This document shows positions 56,491 to 64,000 of a DNA stretch of 64,000 bases, one piece after another. Both the position numbers and the translations under genes were made by a program. Source of the DNA: Guillardia theta CCMP2712 (Eukaryota > Cryptophyceae > Pyrenomonadales > Geminigeraceae); NCBI RefSeq assembly GCF_000315625.1, contig NW_005434668.1, positions 1,034,981 through 1,098,980 of the forward strand. The letters are read 5' to 3'. The first letter of the stretch is position 1; the number at the start of each line of letters is the position of its first letter. The notes under the pieces are model-generated. The model did not search any database, was not told the DNA's origin, and was given only the letters and a program-made list of their open reading frames with translations.

Positions 56491-57132
56491 ACCATAACCT
56501 ACCACTACTTTTACCATCACTCGATCTTCTTCTATCCATTCTCCTCTCCACGCTCCCTCGCGTTTCCATTGCTCACCTTTCCCATTTGGGCATGAAAAAG
56601 CCAGAAATAGCGCAATCCCCTCATCCCCGCTCTTACCCATGCGCTCCGCCCCAGACCGTACCGGCCGGCGGCCGGGGCCCGGGCCCGGCCTGGACCGACC
56701 CCGGCGTACCGGAACTTACTAGGCTATCAAGTATGTACAAATAACACACTGACGAGCAGTGCTAGACTACTCGCCGGTCTCCAGCCTCTGTAGTCTCAAC
56801 GGGCCAGTGGATCAACCGTACTTTCTATTCTCCTTCACTTCAGCCCTTCCGGGCGGGCCGATCAGCAGGTTCATTCTGACTCCAACACCGACCGCCCCAA
56901 CTTCGGCGAACGACAGAGACCAAGACTTGAAAGGCCTGGGCAATCTCCTATCTCATTTGACTACTTCACCCTAAACCATAATCAACACCGAAACCCTCTC
57001 ATACTCAACAGCGGCGATACTTCACTTAAACTATCTCCCGAAGAATAAAACTTCAACTCTCTGAGGCGCACAGGAGGCTGTGCGGACAGTTGCTGGAGCC
57101 AACGGTGGGCGCCGCATGTTCAATACGATACA
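56146..57132. other. intergenic region with CTGCTC repeat and GC-rich island
   Basis: Contains (CTGCTC)n at about 56449-56492, a CT-rich stretch before it, and a GC-rich island at about 56640-56720 (GGCCGGGGCCCGGGCCCGGCC). Nothing supports a gene. Confidence 0.65.
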
Positions 57133-57214
57133 GCTACATGCTTCTATTTGAAGTGCTACATGCTTCTATTTGAAGTGCTACATGCTTCTATTTGAAGTGC
57201 TACATGCTTCTATG
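57133..57214. repeat. 22-bp tandem repeat, three copies plus a partial fourth
   Basis: Unit GCTACATGCTTCTATTTGAA plus GT, 22 bp, in three identical copies (57133-57154, 57155-57176, 57177-57198) and a 16-bp partial fourth. It lies about 30 bp from the lipase stop codon, in the lipase 3' UTR. Confidence 0.95.
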
Positions 57215-57246
57215 CTACAAACGGTCAGTCAGGCTCTCTCTCACTC

Positions 57247-60200
57247 TCACACACTCAGCGCGTCCTCAGACACCTCCATGATGGCATCGTGCGCTTCTAT
57301 GCAGCGATGGAGGGCGTTGATGTAGTTGCCCAGCCTGTGGTCAACCAGAGAGTTTCTGCTGGGTCGGAACACCTTCTCCACAAAGGACGGATCGCACTTG
57401 ATGTTTCCCTTGGGGTCAATGACAACCTCCCTCCCGCCATGCATATAGAACGGAGGGCTCGGCATGGCCGAGATCATGTCGTTCCGCAGGACTGTCCGGA
57501 AGGAGCACGGCACTAGCGCGTTGTACAGCTTCGCCCATGAACGGTTTCCGACTCGCGGGGCCCCGAAGCTGTACATGGAGACTTCAGTGTCGGCCGGCAG
57601 CGTCAGCCGCAGGTCCATGGCGAGCAGCTGAGCGAAAGCGCCTCCGAGGCTATGCCCTGTCACTAGGATATGCACGCGCTCCTCCCCGCTGGTCGCCGCC
57701 GCCAGATCCTCCCGGAGCGTCTCAGCAAACGACTCGTACGCCTGCCAGAAACCGGCATGGATCTTGATCCCGTCGAGAAAGTCAAGGATAGCGTTGGCGC
57801 CGAGCTCGAGGACGTCGAAGGGAGCATGCACAGGGTGTAAGATCGACTTCTTCAGCCCTCTGAACGCTCTTGACAGGATCTCCCCGAGGTTTCGATGCGG
57901 CGTGTACCTCTCCCGCGGCACTCGCACCCGCCGCATGTCAAGATCCGTCATGGCGTTGGTGAGCGAGTTGCTGCCTCTGAAAGCGACGACGAACCTCCTC
58001 GTCCCTCCCACCGACGTGAACATCTCCTTGCAGATCAGCGCACGAGAGTCCACGTCCGGCTTGTAGACGATCTTGCAGAGCTCGAAGTCCTCCGGTATCT
58101 GCAGGCCGTAAGAGCCGTCGACTGAGATTGGGCTGGTCATGTACGCTTGCCAAGAGAAGTTGGCGGACGTCAGAGCTGTCTGCAGGCAAAAGATATCCGA
58201 GCGCTTATCTCCCTTGCCCACTTGCTCGTCTTCCTCCACACGGTACTCGTGTATCTGGTCCTGAATCTCACTGTCATGGCGTCCGATGCCGTAGATGAGG
58301 TGATACAGCCACCGGCTCCCGCCAATCTTGTCGCTGCCCTTGTGGACGGGGAGATAGATGTAGGCAACCAAGATCATGTAGACTTCGAAGAGCAAGTCGG
58401 TCGCAAATCCGTTGTAGTTCACTGTAGCTACGAGGAAGGAAGCGCCTGTCCAGAGCACGGACGCAGCGAGGGAGAAGAAGAGGTAGGGGGCCATGATGGA
58501 AGACTGCAGGACAAAGAAGCGGAACGAAAGCTGCCTGAAGCGACTCTGCAAGTAGGGCAGAGCAGACAGTCTCGCTGAGGTCCTCTGCATCAAGTTCAGG
58601 AACCATATCAGCCATACCCACCACAGGAATGCCCAGGGGATCACAGCGTAGCTGGGACAGCCGTCAGGACACACCCTCTTCCTTGAGAGAACTCACCTCC
58701 CCATCTCGCTGAGCTTGTCAAGTTTTTCGCTGGGGAGGAGAGTGTTGTTATGTACAGCAGGCAGCCAGCGCCAGGACGAAAGAGAGTAGAAGGACGATAT
58801 GTACAACTTGGCGATGGTGGCCATGGCAAACGCGATCCCATACGAGACCTTAAAGGTATAGAATCCCCATTCCTCCACGTAGTCGCTGCTGTCCCGTTGC
58901 AGCCCGTGGATCATACACAGCCAAAATGCCAGGAAAATGCCCAGAGATGCTGAATAGCAACATATAGAAAGAAATCCAACCACCTGCCAACAGGTCAGTG
59001 AGCACCCCAGGAGCAGGAGGTCGCCATCGTACCCCTCCAGCATAAAGTTTGAGCAGCAGGAAAGGATCTTGGAGCAGAATTAGTCCGAACAAACCGACGG
59101 AGATCCATCGCTGCTCTGGAAGCACACTGCCGTTTGACCGGATCACCCCCTGAGGCAGAGTCAGCGTGGTCCCTGAGTTGCGTCCAAGAGGGTACCCGAA
59201 GGATTACAATCCACAGGATGAAACAGACGATGGCCATGACCAGGAGAACGTGTCTTGACAGGATCTCGAAGAACATGAACGATCCGCCGAGGAACACGAA
59301 AGTCAACTCCATGTCTCCGTCCTCCCCGAGCACATCGCAAATCTGAAGCAGCTCTAAGAAACTACTGCTGGTCAATCATGATGACATCATTTCTTACCGG
59401 AAGATCATTGATCCTGATGTCGGACAGGTACATGTCGTACTCGTCATACAGCAAGGGTGAGCCTTGCACAAATAGATCAAGAGGTTGGCAGTGTTCTGGA
59501 GAAGTTGAACAAAGAATGGGCGATGTCATGTTCATGTTCGCAATCATGACTTGCTTTTCCGATGAGGAGTTCGTTGCAGCCGACCGGCCGATGGTTGTCA
59601 CTGAGTACTCTAGGCTACACGCACTGGTGAAAACACCGTCACACCTGGAGCAAGCAGGTCAACAACAAGCCAATAGCCTGTGAGGCACTGGCATACTGGT
59701 CAAGAAAGCTGAACATCGACGTCGCTAGCTGAGCCCGGAGGATGATGAAGGTGTTGAGAGGTTTGACACCCCTCAGTGTCCCCCCGATCTGCCTTTGCTT
59801 CTCGCTTCCACTCGTGCAGTTGAGAGCCTTGAGCTCTAGGCATATGCTGTTCCCCATGAAATCCTCGTAACATGTCTCGCTCTTTGGACTCAACGAGAAC
59901 CTGGCAGATGTTGTAAGGGGCACGACAAACATCGCTGCGTAGACCTCGGCCGGAGCCACCTGTCCTCGTAAGCTGTCAAGAGGGCAGCAACGATCATGAC
60001 CGCCCAGAGGGTCGTGATGATCGCCGTGACCTGAGATTCGAGTCTTCAGCTGCTAGGTCGGACCTCTTCACTCTTCGGCTGTACCTGACGGGGCGAAAGA
60101 ATCTCCATGAGGATTCGTGGGCCCTGCGACCATCCTGCTTTCCCCCTGTGCGATGAGTCAGAACCCTGAGAGGAGGAGCGACAAAGAACAACCTCTCCAC

Positions 60201-60293
60201 GGCAAACGCCGAGCGCAGTACCCTCCCCGACCTTGCAGAGACTCGGTACTCGAACAAGACTTCAGCTGTTCTGCAGGAGGATGTCGGCTTCAA
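57247..60293 (-). CDS. Wntless/TMEM181-like seven-TM protein fused to a class 3 lipase
   Basis: The last exon (58651-57247) is joined in phase to the exon ending 58697. Its C-terminal 300 residues are a class 3 lipase related to sn-1 diacylglycerol lipases: RRFVVAFRGSNSLTNAMTDL, the nucleophile elbow HILVTGHSLGGAFAQLLAM, SFGAPRVGNRSW, the acid in RTVLRNDMISAMP and the His in VDHRLGNYI. Upstream exons encode a TM anchor (IITTLWAVMIVAALLTAYED), a lumenal domain (SETCYEDFMGNSICLELKAL), then TM-rich sequence with landmarks of Wntless/TMEM181 proteins: DMELTFVFLGGSFMFFEIL, LPEQRWISVGLFGLILLQDP, IFLAFWLCMIHGLQRDSS. The catalytic triad is intact. Expected to release fatty acids from membrane lipids at an endomembrane. 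Exons above 59.0 kb and the start (about 60293) are approximate. Confidence 0.8.
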
Positions 60294-60299
60294 AGATGA

Positions 60300-61051
60300 A
60301 GGGACGTCATGAACTTACTTATCGGTGAGGAGAGGCAGAGATCCTTCGCTGCTCATGCTCTCTATGAGCTCATGCTCTTCCCCCTCTCTTCCTCCTTCCT
60401 CCTTCCGATCTCCTCATTTCCGATCTCGGCCTGCTGTCTATCAGTCTATCAGTCTATCAGTCTATCAGTCTATCAGTCTATCAGTCTATCAGTCTATCAG
60501 TCTGTCAGTCTATCAGTCTATCAGTCTATCAGTCTATCAGTCTATCAGTCTATCAGTCTATCAGTCTATCAGTCTATCAGTCTATCAGTCTATCAGTCTA
60601 TCAGTCTATCAGTCTATCAGTCTATCAGTCTATCAGTCTATCAGTCTATCAGTCTATCAGTCTATCAGTCTATCAGTCTATCAGTCTATCAGTCTATCAG
60701 TTTGTACATCTTTCTTTCTTTCTGTCTGTCTGCTCATCCTCCTCATCTTCACCTCCTGCCATTGCAACTCCTACCGCAACCCCCTCATCCCCCCACTGAA
60801 GGCCGGGCCGGGCCGGCAGCCGGGCCAGCCGGGCCCGGCATTCAGCCCCCCTCATCCCCTCACTTTTCCACCGCCGCCACCTTCCCATTCGGGAAAGCGA
60901 ACATGCCGGCGACAGAGAGTCGTGAGTGACGATGCTGAAGGCTGCTGAAGTTGTGCGATGGTTGATAACAAGAAGAGATCGAGAGATCTTGTAGATTGTG
61001 TTCATGCTGGCTTGTTCTCTTTCACTTGCCGTGTTGATTTTCTGTTGTGAG
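60300..61051. other. divergent promoter region of lipase and ORC1
   Basis: Apart from the 8-bp repeat it holds a CTTT/CTGT-rich stretch and a small GC-rich island at about 60800-60845 (GGCCGGGCCGGGCCGGCAGC). No gene was supported. Confidence 0.55.
60437..60700. repeat. 8-bp tandem repeat TCTATCAG, 33 copies
   Basis: Exactly 264 bp of TCTATCAG units; only the ninth copy (60501-60508, TCTGTCAG) visibly differs. All three frames stay open through it, which gives spurious Ser/Tyr/Gln-rich translations. It lies between the divergent lipase and ORC1 genes. Confidence 0.97.
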
Positions 61052-62807
61052 ATGGATCATATTCATGGGAGGCTCGTTATCCCCTGGGTTCTGATGTGTA
61101 TGCAAGGTGAGTTGGATTGGGTTGGTCAAGTTGTTCAACGGCGAGGAAGCGACATTCACTACCTGTCCTTCAAGCTTGGTGGAGTTCTTTACTCCGTTGG
61201 TGGTGAGAAATGCATGGTTGCCATGGTTCTTTCTTGACAGAACCTACGCAGAGAAAGCAACGTTCTGGTGCGAGGGCGTCAAGAATGTGGAAGATTTGCC
61301 CGTAGGAAGGATTGACAGCATATGGGAAAACACGGATGACGATAGTGCTTGGATTGAGGTCACTTGGTACGACTTTATTTCCTCGTCTGCTTTCCTTCAA
61401 ACCTTCACTTGTTTGACTTGCCCTGCTCGTACAGGTTTTACCGCCCGGCCGACTTGCATTGCGGGAAACTGGAATGCCACGGAAAGTTTGAGTTGTTTGA
61501 GGGAAACAGCAGCGATGAGATTCAGATAAACTCGGTGAGTATTCGTGCGATGGTTTGTGGCGACAGTTAACTTGTCACAGGTCCGAAACAAAGTTCTAGT
61601 CTTCACACATCAAGAGTATCTACAGCTTCCTGCCGCGGAGCAGGAGAATGGAACCAACTTTTTCTGCCGGTGATGTCTCATCCAGCATGTGATCTACCTT
61701 GTTTGACGGAAACAAAGGTATCACTACGACTTGTCGAGAAAATCGTTTATGCCTGTGCTGGACTCGCTTGTCAAGGTTTTTGAGCACAACATCCCGCATG
61801 CATGTTTTGACACGTTGCGTTAGAAAAGGAGAGGAAACACACTTACAAAGGACAAGTCGACAAAAGACAGATTGCTCGCTTTCTCCCACAACAATGACAT
61901 GAGCAATGCACTAGTAGAGACATGCGGTACATGATGATATAATGGCGCATGCTGAGTTGTAGTTGTAACGGTTCGTTAGCAGCACCCGAAACAGCTCCTC
62001 TCCAAGAGAAAGACACTGTGAGCTTTTGCCTGTGATGTTTGTCTTCATTTTCTGTTTTCTTGTCTTCTCTTCATGTTTCGTTCTGCAGTTGACTTGTCCT
62101 TGTGCTTTACAGTGCAAGTTCGCCCGAGCGGATGAAGCGCTTCAGTTGTCGACTACTCCATCGTCTCTGCCCTGCCGGTCAAGTGAGGAGGACAGAGGGA
62201 GCAGTGCTGACGTGTGACGTAGAGAGGGAGAGCACGAAGAGATCAAGGAGGTTCTGCGGGACGCGATCGCTCGAGGGAAGTCGGGTGGATGTATATACAT
62301 ATCAGGTGGGCTGGACTGACAGTGGTGACTCTGATTGTGGGTACGACGGTTTCGATGTTGGAGAACGATTGTTGTGAAGACGATGTTTGTTGTGAAGACT
62401 GTGGGAATGTTGTGGTGAAGTTGCCAGAATGATCTCATGCTTGTTGGTCTTGAGCGCTTGATTTCAATTTGATACCCTTCTTGTGCTTGACTTGTTGTGC
62501 ATTATACTTGTGTTTTCAATGACGAGTCTTCTAGGAGTTCCAGGGACAGGAAAGACAGCAAGTGTGCATGCAGTGATCAAGGACATGAAAGCTGAATCTG
62601 ACAAGGGGGTCAGCAGTTCGACATGGTCTGATGCGACCTTGTGATCTCCTTTCCTCCAGTCTCTTGAACCCTTCATCTACATCGAGATCAACGGGCAACG
62701 ACTCCCCAAGCCCAACGTGTTGTACTCCGTACTCTTGCAGGTTCGGAGAAAAACTGATCGGAGACTGTGGAAAGAATGATGATTGAAATGATTTTCTTGG
62801 AGATAGT

Positions 62808-62838
<31 letters not shown>

Positions 62839-63086
62839 ATTATGATGATGAAAAATGCGATGACGACAATAACGATCATTCTACTTTTCTTTCACAGGGG
62901 TTGACAGGGAAGAAGACAGATCCTGTTCAAGCAGCGATCTCTCTTGATTCTTATTTCGGTTCTCGCTCGGGCCTGCGCCGACCAGTCTGGTAAAGAGAGG
63001 AAAAGAAGGAGAAAAGCGTCTTGATGCTTTCGGTTTTAGCGTCTTGCTCGTGGATGAGCTCGATTATCTCATCACAAGAAAGCAGG

Positions 63087-63125
<39 letters not shown>

Positions 63126-63960
63126 CCTTGCTTGTTCACTTCATCAATGATGTGCGAACAGACTGTCCTCTATAATCTCTTCGAGTGGCCGACGCGCAAG
63201 CACGCAAGGTTGATCGTTTTAGGAGGTGAGGAAGAGGAGGAGGACGAAAAGGAGGAGGAGGAGGAGGAGGTGGTGGTGGTGGTGGTGGTGGAGGAGGAGG
63301 AGGAGAGGTCCTCTCTGCTCACTCTACACCTGTCAGTTGCCAACACCATGGATCTGCCGGAGAGAATGCTTCCTCGAGTGTGCAGTCGTCTAGGTTGATC
63401 CCCAAGGATCGTTTGCTGTAGATGACGTCACGCCAGGCCTTCGTCGCATCACTTTTGCTCCTTACAACCATCAGCAGCTCCAGGTCCCCTCCTCAGCTCG
63501 ATTTTCTTCCTGCTCCTCACTTCTTCATGCAGGAGATCATCTCGTCTCGTCTCGCTGATCTGGAGGCCTTCGACGCCAAGGCTGTGGAGTTGTGCTCTCG
63601 CAAGGTGGCAAAGGATGAAGGAGGGAGGAGGGGGAGGCAGGAGGGGAGTGCGGGGAGGATGGCGACGGCAGGAGAGCGGAAGAACAGTTGAGCAGCCAGC
63701 TGACGTTGCATTATTAGGTTGCTGCTGTCTCGGGTGATGTCCGCAAGGCACTGCAACTCTGCCGGTAGGAAGGAAGGAAGGAATGAGGAGGAGGAGGAGG
63801 AGGAGGAGGAGGAGGAGGAGGAGGAGGAGGAGGAGGAGGAGGAGGAGGAGGAGGAGGAGGAGGAGGAGGAGGAGGAGGAGTTGCGATTTACTGGAGGTCA
63901 GATATGCATGCGAGCTCGCCAGGCAAGACAAGTCAGACTTTGTCTCCCTCAAGCACATCG
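61052..63960 (+). CDS. ORC1: origin recognition complex subunit 1 with BAH and AAA+ domains, truncated by the window end
   Basis: ATPase subunit of ORC that marks replication origins. Early exons: to 61202, 61252-61366, 61435-61534, 61581-61669, from 61718, joined in phase. The BAH domain reads ELDWVGQVVQRRGSDIHYLS, EKATFWCEGVKNVEDLPVGR, SAWIEVTWFYRPADLHCGKL and FFCRYHYDLSRKSFMPVLDS. The AAA+ core follows over many short exons: linker DEALQLSTTPSSLPCR, Walker A SGVPGTGKTASVHAVIKD, YIEINGQRLPKPNVLYSVLL, Walker B LLVDELDYLITRKQ, NLFEWPTRKHARLIVLG, sensor VANTMDLPERMLPRVCSRLG, RRITFAPYNHQQLQEIISSR and AVSGDVRKALQLCR. The winged-helix end is beyond the window. Introns contain CTG and GAG triplet arrays. 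The start at 61052 is uncertain. Confidence 0.9.
62811..62837. repeat. (CTG)n microsatellite in an ORC1 intron
   Basis: About nine CTG triplets between the exons encoding YSVLLQ and LTGKKTDPV. Confidence 0.9.
63090..63123. repeat. (CTG)n microsatellite in an ORC1 intron
   Basis: About eleven CTG triplets directly after the donor that follows the Walker B exon (ITRKQ). Confidence 0.92.
63229..63306. repeat. (GAG)n/(GGT)n microsatellite in an ORC1 intron
   Basis: GAG triplets with a central GGT block, between the exons encoding ARLIVLG and VANTMDL. Confidence 0.9.
63786..63880. repeat. (GAG)n microsatellite in an ORC1 intron
   Basis: About 31 uninterrupted GAG triplets after the exon encoding RKALQLCR, preceded by GGAA units. 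Confidence 0.95.
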
Positions 63961-64000
63961 AGGTCTTGATTTGTATTCAAACTTCCTTCTTCCTCCCCTC

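Noticed and set aside
60309-60948. Two long Ser/Tyr/Gln-repeat open frames across the 8-bp repeat
   Set aside because: They exist because an 8-bp unit without stops keeps all frames open. Sequence outside the repeat has no coding character.
1-64000. tRNA, rRNA, CRISPR or bacterial-type operon
   Set aside because: None seen by eye; spliceosomal introns and eukaryotic genes throughout. A tRNA scan would be needed to exclude a single tRNA.

Overview
The window is eukaryotic nuclear DNA. Genes lie on both strands and carry many very short GT-AG introns, mostly 45-60 bp and often 46-50 bp. Gene content is generic eukaryotic: Rpn11, ORC1, VPS13, SFSWAP, PX, PDZ and CS domains. At least two proteins start with a signal peptide followed by a phenylalanine at the predicted cleavage site, the plastid-import signature of algae with red-derived secondary plastids. 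Together with the compact intron style this points to a cryptophyte such as Guillardia theta. That identification is inference; no rRNA or organelle marker is present.

Layout from left to right. 1-1.9 kb: simple repeats and a partly resolved minus-strand single-pass membrane protein. 1.9-4.0 kb: a plus-strand CCR4/PDE12-type endonuclease-exonuclease-phosphatase protein with a plastid-type leader. 4.1-5.2 kb: proteasome deubiquitinase Rpn11 on the minus strand. 5.8-11.7 kb: a long, intron-rich charged protein with microsatellite-filled introns. 11.9-12.6 kb: a small secreted protein. 13.7-14.9 kb: a CS/p23-domain protein with a signal peptide, converging on a small membrane protein (15.0-15.6 kb). 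16.7-19.9 kb: a pentaspan, prominin/Tweety-like protein, converging on a polytopic membrane protein (19.9-21.6 kb). 23.3-25.7 kb: a DUR3-type urea transporter, tail to tail with a stand-alone PX protein. 26.6-35.6 kb: a full VPS13. 36.1-37.9 kb: a poorly resolved membrane-protein gene. 39.7-41.5 kb: an intronless type II glycosyltransferase-like protein. 43.9-44.3 kb: a small plastid-type protein. 44.8-47.4 kb: an FG-GAP (integrin-alpha-like) membrane protein. 47.9-51.1 kb: a PDZ protein. 52.0-54.9 kb: splicing regulator SFSWAP. 54.9-56.1 kb: a Cys-module membrane protein. 57.2-60.3 kb: a Wntless/TMEM181-like seven-TM protein fused to a class 3 lipase. 61.0-64.0 kb: ORC1, running off the window end.

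The spaces between genes hold three recurring sequence classes: GGGGTA/TACCCC-rich tracts, very GC-rich islands with GGGCCCGG words, and microsatellites (GAGCAG hexamers, GAT, GAG, CTG, and an 8-bp unit repeated 33 times). Neighbouring genes do not form an operon or one pathway. The closest functional pairing is VPS13 and the PX protein, both lipid/membrane-contact factors, transcribed head to tail 157 bp apart.

For most named genes, exon joins were checked by hand for GT-AG borders and reading phase. Genes marked as unresolved were not.
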